A DNA stretch of 51,467 nucleotides, taken from Terribacillus halophilus (GTDB lineage: Bacteria; Bacillota; Bacilli; Bacillales; Amphibacillaceae). Made by a program: the position numbers and the translations under genes. The first letter of the stretch is position 1, and every line of letters begins with the position of its first letter. The stretch spans positions 471,356 to 522,822 of the forward strand of contig NZ_LT727828.1 of the NCBI RefSeq assembly GCF_900162685.1. The letters run 5' to 3'. The notes under the pieces are model-generated. The model was not told the DNA's origin and searched no databases. It saw only the letters and a program-made list of their open reading frames with translations. Shown here in pieces: positions 41,132 through 50,100 of this stretch.

Positions 41132-41749
41132 TCACGCATTCTTCATAATTATTGTTTCAAGATTGTTTGCGACAGATTGGCAGCTATCCGCGATTTCTTC
41201 CAGGATATAATAAAGCTCTTTGTATTGAATAACCTTAATAGGGTCCTTTTCATTTTGGAAGAGCTGCTTTAAAGACTTACGGAAAATTGTATCGCAATTT
41301 TGCTCATGCTCTTTAATCTTAATGGCATGGGCTTGAATGTCTTTCAGTTTATTTTGTGAAAGCAATTCAATTGTCGTCATAATTTCTTTAGAACAAGAAC
41401 GAATTTCACTAGAGAATTGATCAATATAGCTGTCAGAAGTATAAATACTATATGTATCCATCATCCCAGAGAATTCTTCCATCCCATCAAGGACATCATC
41501 TAAGCTGTTTGTCAGCTGCAGGATATCTTCTCTCTCTATAGGTGTAATGAAAGCATGGTTCAGTTCTTTAATGATTGTATGTACAAGCTGATCACCTTTT
41601 GTTTCAAATTCCTTCAGCTTATTCGAGAACTCAGTTAACGTAGCTTCGTCTTTTACTTTATACGTAACAAAGTAATCTGCAGTATTATCAATATTCTTTG
41701 CAATGTCGGTAAGCAGCAAAGAAAATTTGTCTTGTTTCTTCTTGAACAT
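41132..41749 (-). CDS. DUF47 (PhoU-like) partner of the phosphate transporter
   Basis: 205 residues, all helical, similar to B. subtilis YkaA. DUF47 proteins are PhoU relatives that bind metal clusters and are thought to control Pit activity. Motifs: FKKKQDKFSLLLTDIAKNI at the start, FETKGDQLVHTIIKELN and FITPIEREDILQLTNSLDD with the acidic residues of the metal sites. First gene of the pair. Confidence 0.92.
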   Translation of the reverse strand: MFKKKQDKFSLLLTDIAKNIDNTADYFVTYKVKDEATLTEFSNKLKEFETKGDQLVHTIIKELNHAFITPIEREDILQLTNSLDDVLDGMEEFSGMMDTYSIYTSDSYIDQFSSEIRSCSKEIMTTIELLSQNKLKDIQAHAIKIKEHEQNCDTIFRKSLKQLFQNEKDPIKVIQYKELYYILEEIADSCQSVANNLETIIMKNA

Positions 41750-41781
41750 TACTTAACCTCCGAATGGTGTTTGAATGAGTT

Positions 41782-41838
41782 TTCTTTAGGGAATAGAGAA
41801 TATTATTTTTTTGTAAACTATCCCTAAAGAATTGTAAA
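41782..41838 (-). promoter_or_regulatory. Inverted repeat and TTTACA repeats upstream of the pit operon
   Basis: TTCTTTAGGGAATAG (41782-41796) faces CTATCCCTAAAGAA (41818-41831) with one bulged base. On the minus strand two TTTACA copies (41838-41833 and 41817-41812) stand 21 bases apart. Could be a phosphate-related operator or promoter elements; the assignment is tentative. Confidence 0.4.
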
Positions 41839-41934
41839 CTTTTTATTAATAATTATCAACGACTTCGTGTGATTTTTGTCGAATGAGGTACATACTGCCA
41901 CTATTTGTTATAGTTGTATAGAAGGGGTGAAATT

Positions 41935-42231
41935 ATGCAAATATCTATTACTAAACCAGCTTCAAACTGGTTTATTCAGGAAATGGACCTTGAACCCGGC
42001 AGTGCGGTACGTTTTTATGTGCGTTATGGCGGATTTGGGGGCATTAAAGAAGGTTTTTCACTTGGCATATCTGCTGAGCAGCCGAATGATCCGATTTCAA
42101 GTGTGGAAGTACAAGGTATTACATACTTTGTTGAACGGTCGGATGCATGGTATTTTGAAGGTGTAGACTTGAGTGTTAAATATTCACGTAAGTGGGACGA
42201 TATCCAGTACGATTATCCTGCGCATAACTAA
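41935..42231 (+). CDS. YneR-like HesB/IscA-fold protein lacking cysteines
   Basis: 98 residues from the ATG at 41935 behind AGAAGGGGTGAAATT. The A-type Fe-S carrier fold is recognisable (ITKPASNWFIQEMDLEPGSAVRFYVRYGG in two parts), but the protein has no cysteine at all, so the three Fe-S ligands of IscA are missing. B. subtilis YneR and relatives show the same loss and have no known function. Monocistronic with a strong palindromic terminator. Confidence 0.85.
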   Translation: MQISITKPASNWFIQEMDLEPGSAVRFYVRYGGFGGIKEGFSLGISAEQPNDPISSVEVQGITYFVERSDAWYFEGVDLSVKYSRKWDDIQYDYPAHN

Positions 42232-42236
42232 AAGTT

Positions 42237-42264
42237 AAGCAAAAGCCAGCGCTGGCTTTTGCTT
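42237..42264. terminator. Bidirectional terminator
   Basis: A perfect 28-base palindrome with GCCAGC/GCTGGC core; it ends both the YneR-like gene and the convergent peptidase gene. Confidence 0.85.
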
Positions 42265-43513
42265 ATTTTTTTTCGCGCATTGGAAGTAAAGGATGCACGT
42301 TATCTTTTATACCGGTCATACCTAGCAAAGCTAACAGGATTCGCTGCGGACCATAAAAAGCGTCTGTCGGATCAAAAAACTCGTCTAACGTATGATGTCC
42401 GCCGCTATCTCCGCCACCGCCGAGTGTGAGAGCAGGGATTCCTAGGCTGATTGGCACGTTCGCATCTGTACTGAGCGGTTCCTCCATTGTAACTTCTATT
42501 CCAAGAACGTCGGCTGCGCGCAGTGCAATTTGACGGATGGGAGCATCAGTTGACTGACTGCCAGCTGGTCTGTCCCCGACAAGTTCTGCTGAAACAGTGA
42601 TGCTGCCTGGCTGCCCGCATGCTTCACTTTCTTTTTGGGCTGCTTCGTGAATAAGTGCTAATGCATTTTCCTCCAATTCAGTAAGTGCTTGACTGGAGAC
42701 AGAACGTAAATCAAGCTGGAAGCCTGCATCCAGGGCAATTGTATTGATAGATGTGCCGCCATAGATTGTTCCGACATTATAAGTTGTCTTCGGGTTTTGA
42801 GGTACAGTCATGTCTGCCAATGCGGCAATTGCGCGTCCTGCCGCATGGATGGCACTTGAGGTACCATAATCACCAAAACTATGCCCGCCTTTTCCTTTGA
42901 ACGTAACGTTATAACGTTTGCTGCCGACTCCGCAATAAATCAAGTCACCAGGAGCTCCAGGCTCTACAGAGATAAACCCATCTATATTTGTATTTTCGCT
43001 GAAGAATGCCTTCATTCCGCGTAAATTGCCTAAACCTTCTTCTCCAACATCTGCAAGAAAGATAATATCTCCTTCCGTCTCAATCTTATTTTCGTCCAGT
43101 GATCGCAGTAAGGTAAGAAGTACAGCCAAGCCGCGGCCGTCATCTCCAATTCCTGGTGCATAGACGATACTATTTTCTATGCGAGCCGATACATTTGTTC
43201 CGGCAGGGAAGACAGTATCCAGGTGAGCAGCAATAACAACAGACGGACCATTTCCTTTGCCTTTACGAATACCGTATACATTTCCTTCACTATCTATTTT
43301 CAAGTCTTCCAAGCTGAATACCTCTAGTTTGTCTTTGAAAAAAGCAGCTCGATTCGTTTCATGAAAAGGAGGAGCTTCCACTTCAGTTATCTCAATCTGA
43401 TCTTTCGTTGTCTGCTCATTATCCTCTTTAAGGTAGAAAAGTGCGTCTCGAACTTGCTGTAAATCTAAGAGCTGTTCAAATTCTTTAGCGAATATCGTAC
43501 GAGTAGGGTGCAT
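42263..43513 (-). CDS. M20-family metallopeptidase/carboxypeptidase
   Basis: 416 residues from the ATG at 43513 (GCGAGGTACACCT upstream); the frame to 43726 crosses the promoter region. Cytoplasmic. Zinc-site motifs of M20 enzymes: AAHLDTVFPAG (His, Asp), GIGDDGRGLA, LADVGEEGLGN (catalytic and metal Glu), SVEPGAP, and near the end a late metal-binding His (GGHHTLDEFFDP). A dimerisation domain (VTFKGKGGHSFGDYGTSSAI) is in the middle. Related to tripeptidase-like and acetylornithine-deacetylase-like proteins; the exact substrate is unclear. Divergent from an amino-acid importer, so peptide or amino-acid salvage is likely. Confidence 0.87.
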   Translation of the reverse strand: MHPTRTIFAKEFEQLLDLQQVRDALFYLKEDNEQTTKDQIEITEVEAPPFHETNRAAFFKDKLEVFSLEDLKIDSEGNVYGIRKGKGNGPSVVIAAHLDTVFPAGTNVSARIENSIVYAPGIGDDGRGLAVLLTLLRSLDENKIETEGDIIFLADVGEEGLGNLRGMKAFFSENTNIDGFISVEPGAPGDLIYCGVGSKRYNVTFKGKGGHSFGDYGTSSAIHAAGRAIAALADMTVPQNPKTTYNVGTIYGGTSINTIALDAGFQLDLRSVSSQALTELEENALALIHEAAQKESEACGQPGSITVSAELVGDRPAGSQSTDAPIRQIALRAADVLGIEVTMEEPLSTDANVPISLGIPALTLGGGGDSGGHHTLDEFFDPTDAFYGPQRILLALLGMTGIKDNVHPLLPMREKK

Positions 43514-43625
43514 AGGTGTACCTCGCTTTCCTTTATATACATGCACTGTAACACAAAAACTTAATTTACTGACAATTGGAGTTGTATAAAATAGTCGAAA
43601 ATAAGCGATTAGTTCTAATTTTATA

Positions 43626-43654
43626 TTTACAAGGCATAAGATGTTATGTAAAAT
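43626..43654 (+). promoter_or_regulatory. Promoter of the amino-acid ABC operon
   Basis: TTTACA (43626-43631), 17 bases, TAAAAT (43649-43654), about 70 bases before the start codon. Confidence 0.65.
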
Positions 43655-43725
43655 AAATGCACGGAAATGAATAATTATAGATTTTAATGCAAGTTTACTA
43701 AATAGATAGAAAAGGGAGATAGACA

Positions 43726-44532
43726 ATGAAAACAGTTAAAAAGCTTATCGCAGTCACTGGACTTTTTAGTGTTTTATTTTTAAGTGCATGTGTATCCAAT
43801 AATGAATCGAGCGGTTCAGGAGAGGAGACACTTACTTTCGGTACCGAAGCAACGTTTGCTCCTTTTGAGTCAATGAAAGGTGACGAGGTTGTCGGATTTG
43901 ATGCAGATTTACTTGATGCTATCATGAAAGAAGCAGGACTGAATTATGAATTCGATAATACAGGCTGGGATCCAATGCTTGTTGGTGTAAAAGATGAATC
44001 ACTCGCTGGAGGCGCAGCTGGTATCACAATTACGGATGAGCGCAAAGAAACCTATGATTTCTCTGCCCCTTATTTTGAAGCAATGCAAACTATTGCAACG
44101 ACAGAAGGCACAGATATTCAATCAGCTGAAGATATTAAAGGCATGAAAATCGGCGTACAGAATGGTACAACAGGTGACATAGCCGCACAGCAGATCGTCG
44201 GCGATAACAGCACAGACATTTCTAAATATGAGTCTTCGGCAGCTACAATGATGGCATTGCAAAATGGCGACGTGGAAGTGGTTATAACGGATAACGGTGT
44301 TGCACAGCATTATGTGAAAAATAACCCAGATGCCAATATTACGTTAATAGATGATAAAGATAGCTTTGAGCAGGAATATTACGGCATCTTGCTTCCAAAG
44401 GGCAGTGAACATAAAGAGGCAATAGATGAAGCAATTCAAACGATTATGGAAAACGGGACGTACGAAGAAATATATCAAGAATGGTTTGAAGGTACACCTG
44501 ATATCGAGGCGTTAGAAAGTGCACAGCCATAA
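43726..44532 (+). CDS. Polar amino-acid ABC binding lipoprotein (family 3)
   Basis: 268 residues; lipobox FLSAC, then a family 3 solute-binding domain: LTFGTEATFAPFE, VVGFDADLLDAIMKEAGL, AGITITDERKETYDFSAPYF, KIGVQNGTTGD. Such proteins bind glutamine, arginine, cystine and similar amino acids; the conserved TDERK arginine contacts the ligand carboxylate. First gene of a binding-permease-ATPase operon. AAAAGGGAGATAGACA precedes the ATG. Confidence 0.92.
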   Translation: MKTVKKLIAVTGLFSVLFLSACVSNNESSGSGEETLTFGTEATFAPFESMKGDEVVGFDADLLDAIMKEAGLNYEFDNTGWDPMLVGVKDESLAGGAAGITITDERKETYDFSAPYFEAMQTIATTEGTDIQSAEDIKGMKIGVQNGTTGDIAAQQIVGDNSTDISKYESSAATMMALQNGDVEVVITDNGVAQHYVKNNPDANITLIDDKDSFEQEYYGILLPKGSEHKEAIDEAIQTIMENGTYEEIYQEWFEGTPDIEALESAQP

Positions 44533-44541
44533 CTCGATTCC

Positions 44542-44573
44542 TATAGCGTAACGATGATATCCGTTACGCTATA
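44542..44573 (+). terminator. Internal hairpin between binding-protein and permease genes
   Basis: A 12-bp perfect stem (44542-44553 with 44562-44573) with only scattered Ts after it. Partial terminator or mRNA-stabilising hairpin that would raise binding-protein output relative to the membrane parts. Confidence 0.65.
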
Positions 44574-44612
44574 TTTACGTTTTGTTTTATAAGCTATACT
44601 GAGGTGAGAGAA

Positions 44613-45326
44613 ATGGATTTTAGATGGGAAATTGTTATTGAATATTTACCTTTCTTTATGAGAGGACTCGGATATACAATCCTTGCATCGTTGATAGGAT
44701 TCGTCGTTGGAGCTATCATCGGTTTAGTCATTGGAATGGGGAAAAGTTTATCCAATCCGATACTTAAATTGCCGTTTATTTGGTATGTAAATATTTTCAG
44801 AGGTACACCGCTGCTCGTACAAATCTTTTTAATTCATTTTGCAGTGATGCCGATTTTCATTAAGCCGCCAGAGCCGTTGATATCACTTATTGTTGCATTG
44901 GCGCTTAATTCGGCTGCATATATTGCAGAAATTTTCCGTGCCGGTATCAATTCCATTGATAAAGGACAGCGTGAGGCTGCCTACAGTTTAGGTATGAGTC
45001 ATGCACAAGTACTGCGTCATGTGGTACTGCCGCAGGCGTTTAAACGAATGATTCCGCCGCTTGGGAACGAATTTATTGTACTTGTGAAAGATTCTTCACT
45101 AGGAGCCGTTATTGCAGCTCCTGAATTGTTCTATTGGGGGAAAGTAGCAGTCGGATCCTATTCCAGAGTCTGGGAGCCATACTTGTCAGTTGCTGTTTTA
45201 TATTTCGTTGTTTGTTTAGTATTATCATATGTACAGAGCTTTTTAGAAAGGAAGTATGCAACAGATGATCAGCGTAAAAAATTTAAAAAAGTCGTTCGGC
45301 GAGCTCGAGGTGCTGAAGGACATTAA
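44613..45326 (+). CDS. Amino-acid ABC permease (HisMQ type)
   Basis: 237 residues from the ATG at 44613 behind GAGGTGAGAG; five hydrophobic segments and motifs [20 protein letters not shown] and [26 protein letters not shown]. The last ~20 residues ([20 protein letters not shown]) are translated from sequence that is also the start of the ATPase gene, an unusually long overlap, so the C-terminus may be extended relative to relatives. Confidence 0.9.
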   Translation: MDFRWEIVIEYLPFFMRGLGYTILASLIGFVVGAIIGLVIGMGKSLSNPILKLPFIWYVNIFRGTPLLVQIFLIHFAVMPIFIKPPEPLISLIVALALNSAAYIAEIFRAGINSIDKGQREAAYSLGMSHAQVLRHVVLPQAFKRMIPPLGNEFIVLVKDSSLGAVIAAPELFYWGKVAVGSYSRVWEPYLSVAVLYFVVCLVLSYVQSFLERKYATDDQRKKFKKVVRRARGAEGH

Positions 45327-45987
45327 CGTCGAAATACAAGAAAAAGAAGTTGTCGTCGTAATTGGGCCATCCGGTTCCGGCAAATCTACTTTCATTCGCT
45401 GTCTCAATCGCATCGAAGATATAACGGATGGTCATGTTTATATAGAAGGAACAGATATATCAAACAAAAAAGTGAACATCAACAAAGTGCGGACAGATGT
45501 CGGCATGGTATTCCAACAGTTTAATTTGTTCCCGCATAAAACGGTATTGCAGAATATTATGCTGTCACCAATGGTTGTTCGTAAATGGAAGAAGAAAGAT
45601 GCAGAGAACAAAGCGCTGGCACTGTTGCGTAAGGTTGGATTGGAAGACAAAGCAGATGTATATCCGGACTCTCTTTCCGGCGGACAGAAGCAGCGTGTCG
45701 CAATTGCCCGTGCATTGTGCATGGAACCAAAAGTCATGTTGTTTGATGAACCTACCTCTGCACTCGATCCGGAGATGGTCGGGGAAGTCTTGGAAGTGAT
45801 GAAGCAGCTAGCACAAGAGGGAATGACGATGATTGTCGTCACACATGAAATGGGCTTCGCGCGTGAAGTGGGAGACCGCGTCCTGTTCATGGACGGCGGC
45901 TATATTGTAGAAGAAGCCAAACCGGAAGAAATTTTTAGCAATCCTAAAGAAGAACGGACACAGGCATTCTTAAGTAAAGTGTTGTGA
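45256..45987 (+). CDS. Amino-acid ABC ATPase (GlnQ type)
   Basis: 243 residues. Walker [10 protein letters not shown], signature LSGGQKQR, Walker [15 protein letters not shown]-loop THEMGFA. AAAGGAAGT precedes the ATG at 45256; an ATG at 45265 is possible. It overlaps the permease gene by 71 (or 62) bases in another frame. A long terminator follows. Confidence 0.93.
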   Translation: MQQMISVKNLKKSFGELEVLKDINVEIQEKEVVVVIGPSGSGKSTFIRCLNRIEDITDGHVYIEGTDISNKKVNINKVRTDVGMVFQQFNLFPHKTVLQNIMLSPMVVRKWKKKDAENKALALLRKVGLEDKADVYPDSLSGGQKQRVAIARALCMEPKVMLFDEPTSALDPEMVGEVLEVMKQLAQEGMTMIVVTHEMGFAREVGDRVLFMDGGYIVEEAKPEEIFSNPKEERTQAFLSKVL

Positions 45988-46018
45988 TTGTAGAATCAAC
46001 TGTGAAAGAACAAGAGTT

Positions 46019-46067
46019 ATCCGGACTTACACATTAACGAAGAGTAATGTGTAAGTCCGGATTTTTC
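46019..46067 (+). terminator. Strong terminator of the amino-acid ABC operon
   Basis: An 18-bp perfect stem (46019-46036 with 46045-46062) followed by a T-run. Confidence 0.9.
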
Positions 46068-46189
46068 TATGGCAAAGGAAACTGCCGGGACAGTCATTCT
46101 AGTTGAATTTTCTCTTTTATAAAAAAGGTCGTCACATAATCTTACAAGTTTGCTGTTATGCAAAGTTCTCTATGCTAAAGTTACATTAA

Positions 46190-46345
46190 GATTTTCGGGT
46201 AACAACGATTGTAACCAATAGGCAGCATTCGTCATGTTCTCGGTTAATCCCTCTCATTTGCAAGCAGGATGCATTGTTCGGCTTGTTCTATAGCTTGTAC
46301 AGGTGATATGTTGCGTGGCATATCGGACTGTGCAGGCTTTTTTTT
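46190..46345 (+). promoter_or_regulatory. Unclassified leader with intrinsic terminator before an ABC operon
   Basis: An extended -10 (TGCTAAAGT, 46173-46181) precedes a ~160-base stretch ending in a two-part hairpin: outer stem 46292-46302 with 46328-46338, inner stem 46305-46310 with 46319-46324, then eight Ts. The next gene starts about 110 bases later. CAAGC and GCTTG repeats upstream could form a competing structure. I do not recognise an S-box, T-box, TPP, guanidine or other common aptamer. No gene is present in 46068-46453. Confidence 0.45.
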
Positions 46346-46453
46346 ATGCATTTTGCAGAAAATAAGAAATTTGTGCTGGACATGCTGTGAATTTGTCATC
46401 ATTTATCGGGCTTCTGCGTATGATGGGTTTATAGAAATGACAGGAGTGGCGCT

Positions 46454-47230
46454 ATGTATAAATTAAAAGTCGTAGAAGCTAGCAAGATATTCAGACGTGA
46501 CGGCCAGGAAGTAGTGGCTTTGCAGGAGACAACAATGCAAATCCCAGCGGGGCGTTTTGTCAGTATTATTGGCCCGAGTGGCTGCGGCAAATCGACACTC
46601 TTCAATATGATTGCTGGGCTTATCAAACCAACTACTGGTGAGATTCTCTTAGATGAAAAAAATATTGTCGGTAAGAGCGGGTATGTCGGTTATATGCTGC
46701 AAAAAGACTTGTTGCTGCCGTGGCGGACAATATTGGATAATATCATCCTTGGTCTTGAAATTAAAGGAGTAGCAAAGCGAGAGGCGAGGCAAAGAGCGTT
46801 GCCGCTTCTAAAAAGATATGGTTTGCAAGGGTTTGAGGATAATTATCCCCCGGAGTTGTCCGGAGGAATGCGTCAGCGGGCGGCTTTGCTTAGGACGCTG
46901 TTGTACGACCAAGATATTATTCTGCTGGATGAACCATTCGGAGCACTCGATGCGCAGACAAGGCTGCAGATGCAAAGCTGGCTGCTGAAGATTTGGGAAG
47001 ATTTTCAGAAAACGATCTTGTTTGTGACACATGACATCGATGAAGCGATCTTTTTATCAGATGATATTTATGTGCTTTCCCAGCGCCCTGGTAAGCTGAA
47101 GGCAAAGGTTCACGTGGAGCTAGAGAGGCCGCGAGGAGAGGGAACACTGCTGTCGAATGAATTTATAACACTAAAGCAAACATTGCTGGATTTGCTTAGA
47201 GAGGAACCAGATGAGAATGACACAGCCTGA
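46454..47230 (+). CDS. ABC ATPase, nitrate/sulfonate/taurine/thiamine-precursor type
   Basis: 258 residues. Walker A GPSGCGKST, Q-loop MLQKDLLLPWRTILDN (LLPWRT is typical for SsuB/TauB/ThiZ), signature LSGGMRQR, Walker B IILLDEPFGALDAQTR, H-loop THDIDEA. CAGGAGTGGCGCT precedes the ATG. First gene of an ATPase-permease-binding operon; overlaps the permease by 20 bases. Confidence 0.9.
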   Translation: MYKLKVVEASKIFRRDGQEVVALQETTMQIPAGRFVSIIGPSGCGKSTLFNMIAGLIKPTTGEILLDEKNIVGKSGYVGYMLQKDLLLPWRTILDNIILGLEIKGVAKREARQRALPLLKRYGLQGFEDNYPPELSGGMRQRAALLRTLLYDQDIILLDEPFGALDAQTRLQMQSWLLKIWEDFQKTILFVTHDIDEAIFLSDDIYVLSQRPGKLKAKVHVELERPRGEGTLLSNEFITLKQTLLDLLREEPDENDTA

Positions 47231-48032
47231 GAAGAATCGGTATATCGAGGATGAGAAAAAACGCCGGCAGCGGATGAAACGCATTGTAATAGCGGGGCAG
47301 CTCGGTCTGGGTATTCTAGTGATTGTTTTATGGGAAGTTCTTACTCGTTTAGGAGTCATGGATTCCTATTATTGGAGCAGTCCGAGCACAATCTATGAAA
47401 CTGCTAAAGTTGCTCTCCTGGAAGGAACCCTTTGGAGTGATTTAGTTTATACATCACTTGCAACACTGGCGGGCTTTGCTTCGGGTACTTTTTTCGGTTC
47501 GCTGATTGGATTGTCCTTTTGGTGGTCTGCCTACTATTCTAGAATCTCAGAACCTTACTTAATTGCGTTCAATGCCATACCCAAAATAGCACTTGGACCT
47601 GTTATCGTCATTTTATTCGGCATCGGCTTCTTTTCAAAAGTGATGCTAGCCTTTCTGATGACAGTAATCGTTACCGCACTTGCAGCACACAGTGGTATTA
47701 AAGCGGTAGATGAGGATTTGGAGAAGCTGCTTTATTCCTTGGGAGCAAAGCGCAGACATGTATTTACCAAAGTAGTTGTGCCGACTGCGATGCCGTGGAT
47801 TGTAAGCAGTCTGCGAATCAATATCGCATTGGCACTTGCTGGTACGATTGTCGGAGAGTTTATTAGTTCCCGCCAAGGAATTGGAAGAATGATTTTGTAT
47901 GCTGGACAGATATTGGATATTGACCTTGTTTGGGTCGGTGTTTGTGTTTTATCTATTTTGTCGCTGCTTATGTACGCCGGGACAGTTAGTCTTGAGAAGC
48001 TGCTGCTTCGCGGTCAGGAACCAAAACAATAG
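47211..48032 (+). CDS. ABC permease, SsuC/TauC type
   Basis: 273 residues: a charged N-terminal tail (to ~24), six hydrophobic segments and the BPD loop EDLEKLLYSLGAKRRHVFTKVVVP. GAGAGGAACCAG precedes the ATG at 47211. Conserved YLIAFNAIPKIALGPVIVILFG and GTIVGEFISSRQGIGRMI fit nitrate/sulfonate/ThiX-type permeases. Confidence 0.9.
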   Translation: MRMTQPEKNRYIEDEKKRRQRMKRIVIAGQLGLGILVIVLWEVLTRLGVMDSYYWSSPSTIYETAKVALLEGTLWSDLVYTSLATLAGFASGTFFGSLIGLSFWWSAYYSRISEPYLIAFNAIPKIALGPVIVILFGIGFFSKVMLAFLMTVIVTALAAHSGIKAVDEDLEKLLYSLGAKRRHVFTKVVVPTAMPWIVSSLRINIALALAGTIVGEFISSRQGIGRMILYAGQILDIDLVWVGVCVLSILSLLMYAGTVSLEKLLLRGQEPKQ

Positions 48033-48043
48033 GGGGTGTTTGC

Positions 48044-49051
48044 ATGAAAAAGATCCGGTTATTAGGTATTTTGTGTTTGGCTGTTTTGCTAGGTATCCTT
48101 GCTGGGTGTACGGGGGGAGAGAAAGAAGAGAAGCTGAAAAAGCTGACGATTGCAGAACCGGTGCATTTGACTGGTTACCTGCCTCTGTACGCGGCAATAC
48201 ATGAAGGATATTTTGAGGAAGAAGGACTGGATGTGGAAGTTGTTACGGCAACTGGGGGAGCACATGTAACAACTGTTGTGAGCGGGGATGCCTGGGGCAA
48301 TATAGCTGGTCCGGATTCGAATGCTTTAGCGAATATAGATAGCAAGGATCCAATCGTTTCTGTTGTCAATGTTGTCAATCGGGCAAATGTCTATTTGATG
48401 GCTGGCGGTGAAGCACCTCCTGCAGGCGCATCGGATGGGGAGCTGGCTGCTTTTCTGGAAGGAAAAACGATTGCTGCAGGCCGCTTTGGAGGCAGCCCGA
48501 ACCTGCTAACACGTTATTTGATTATGGAACTTGGCTTGGAGCCTGGGAAGGATGTTCTGCTTGAGGAACCAGCGGATGCAAGTGCTGTTGTTTCCTTAGT
48601 GGAAAACGGGCAAGCAGATATTGCAAATGGTGCTGAGCCGCAAATCTATGATGGTATTGAAAAAGGTGTTTGGGGGGAACCTTTCTATGGATTCCCTAGT
48701 TTGGGTGATTACCCTTATTCGGTTATTAGTGTGAAGCAGTCTACTATTGATGAAGATCCAGAAACAGTACAGAAATTTGTTAAAGCGATAACGAAAGCTT
48801 TAAAAGCTGTTAACGAGGATGAAGAAATCGGAATGCGGGTATTAAAGAAAGAATTTCCCACAACAGATGAAGCAAGTCTTCAAGCATCCTTGGATCGGGC
48901 ATACGCGGATAAGCTTTGGAGTGAGGACGGTTATATTACCGAAGAAGCTACCGATAAAACGATGGATGTTGTAACAAAGACAGGGGTTTATAAGGGAGAC
49001 TATAAGTACGATGAGCTAGTCAATATGGAGTTTGTCGAAGCACTGGAATGA
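48044..49051 (+). CDS. ABC binding lipoprotein, NMT1/THI5-like
   Basis: 335 residues; lipobox ILAGC, then an NMT1/THI5-SsuA-like domain: GYLPLYAAIHEGYFEEEGLDVEVV, the GGAHVTTVVSGDAWGNI region and the LAAFLEGKTIAAGRFGGSP hinge. Members bind aliphatic sulfonates, nitrate, taurine or thiamine pyrimidine precursors. No thiamine (TPP) riboswitch or sulfonate mono-oxygenase genes are adjacent, so the ligand is open. AGGGGGTGTTTGC precedes the ATG. Confidence 0.88.
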   Translation: MKKIRLLGILCLAVLLGILAGCTGGEKEEKLKKLTIAEPVHLTGYLPLYAAIHEGYFEEEGLDVEVVTATGGAHVTTVVSGDAWGNIAGPDSNALANIDSKDPIVSVVNVVNRANVYLMAGGEAPPAGASDGELAAFLEGKTIAAGRFGGSPNLLTRYLIMELGLEPGKDVLLEEPADASAVVSLVENGQADIANGAEPQIYDGIEKGVWGEPFYGFPSLGDYPYSVISVKQSTIDEDPETVQKFVKAITKALKAVNEDEEIGMRVLKKEFPTTDEASLQASLDRAYADKLWSEDGYITEEATDKTMDVVTKTGVYKGDYKYDELVNMEFVEALE

Positions 49052-49056
49052 CAAAG

Positions 49057-49087
49057 GCTGGCAACGAGATTGCCAGCTATTTTTTTG
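49057..49087 (+). terminator. Intrinsic terminator
   Basis: An 8-bp perfect stem (49057-49064 with 49070-49077) and a seven-T run. Confidence 0.85.
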
Positions 49088-49227
49088 GCAACTTCCCAAA
49101 TGCTTCACCATATAGTAGGAAGGGAAGAAGGTTTGTAATGCTGCTCAAAAGTTTCTACTGTGAAACTTTATTGATATAGTGCATAATAAAAGAAACAGAG
49201 ATGGACAGCAGAATGAGGAGGGCAATG

Positions 49228-50028
49228 ATGGACGGAAATGTTTTACTGGCTCTAGGTTTAACACTTATGGCTGGCCTCGCCACTGGCATAGGCAGCTTGA
49301 TGGTATTTTTTACTTCTACTACAAATACGAAATTCCTATCACTCAGTCTTGGTTTTTCGGCTGGCGTGATGATTTATGTCTCGATGGTTGAAATATTCGT
49401 CAAAGCAAAAGATTCCCTAACAGGTGCAATTGGCGCACAAGCGGGCAACTGGGCTACAGTTGGTGGATTTTTCGGCGGAATGCTCCTTATTGCTCTAATT
49501 GATAAATTAATTCCCAATCAATCCAATCCGCATGAAGGCAAAAAAGTGGAAGATATGGATGATCAAACGCACAATCAGGCCTTGCTCAAAATGGGAACTT
49601 TTACGGCACTCGCAATTGCTATTCATAACTTCCCGGAAGGTATCGCTACGTTTACGTCTGCCTTACAAGACCCTTCATTGGGAGTAGCTATTGCTATAGC
49701 GATTGCTATCCATAACATACCAGAGGGGATTGCTGTTGCAGTTCCGGTATACTTCGCCACCAACAACAAAAAGAAAGCATTTGGTCTTTCTTTTTTGTCC
49801 GGCCTTTCAGAGCCTTTAGGTGCCGTTCTTGCTTTCCTTATTCTAATGCCATTCTTAAATGACGTCATGTTCGGTGTGATCTTCGCAGCGGTAGCAGGTA
49901 TTATGGTCTTTATTTCACTAGATGGCTTGCTGCCAGCGGCCAAAAAATACGATGAAGGACACACATCTATTTACGGATTAATCAGCGGTATGATGGTAAT
50001 GGCTGTGAGTTTACTTTTATTTATCTGA
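49228..50028 (+). CDS. zupT: Zinc (divalent metal) importer ZupT
   Basis: 266 residues from the ATG at 49228, six bases after AGGAGG; ATGs at 49201 and 49225 have poorer spacing. Eight hydrophobic segments with both ZIP metal-site motifs intact: IAIHNFPEG in TM4 and IAIHNIPEGIAVAVP in TM5, separated by a short loop, as in E. coli ZupT. A charged loop with NPHEGKKVEDMDDQTHNQ links TM3 and TM4. Imports Zn, Fe, Mn or Co. Third metal transporter in this window. Confidence 0.93.
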   Translation: MDGNVLLALGLTLMAGLATGIGSLMVFFTSTTNTKFLSLSLGFSAGVMIYVSMVEIFVKAKDSLTGAIGAQAGNWATVGGFFGGMLLIALIDKLIPNQSNPHEGKKVEDMDDQTHNQALLKMGTFTALAIAIHNFPEGIATFTSALQDPSLGVAIAIAIAIHNIPEGIAVAVPVYFATNNKKKAFGLSFLSGLSEPLGAVLAFLILMPFLNDVMFGVIFAAVAGIMVFISLDGLLPAAKKYDEGHTSIYGLISGMMVMAVSLLLFI

Positions 50029-50038
50029 TTTTGGGAAT

Positions 50039-50061
50039 CGTCTGCTTAAGCAGGCGGTTTT
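50039..50061 (+). terminator. Intrinsic terminator
   Basis: A 7-bp stem with one G-U pair (50039-50045 with 50050-50056) around TTAA and a short T-run. Confidence 0.65.
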
Positions 50062-50100
50062 CTTTGTGTATAATAGGAAGAAACAAGAGGAGGTGCCTTC

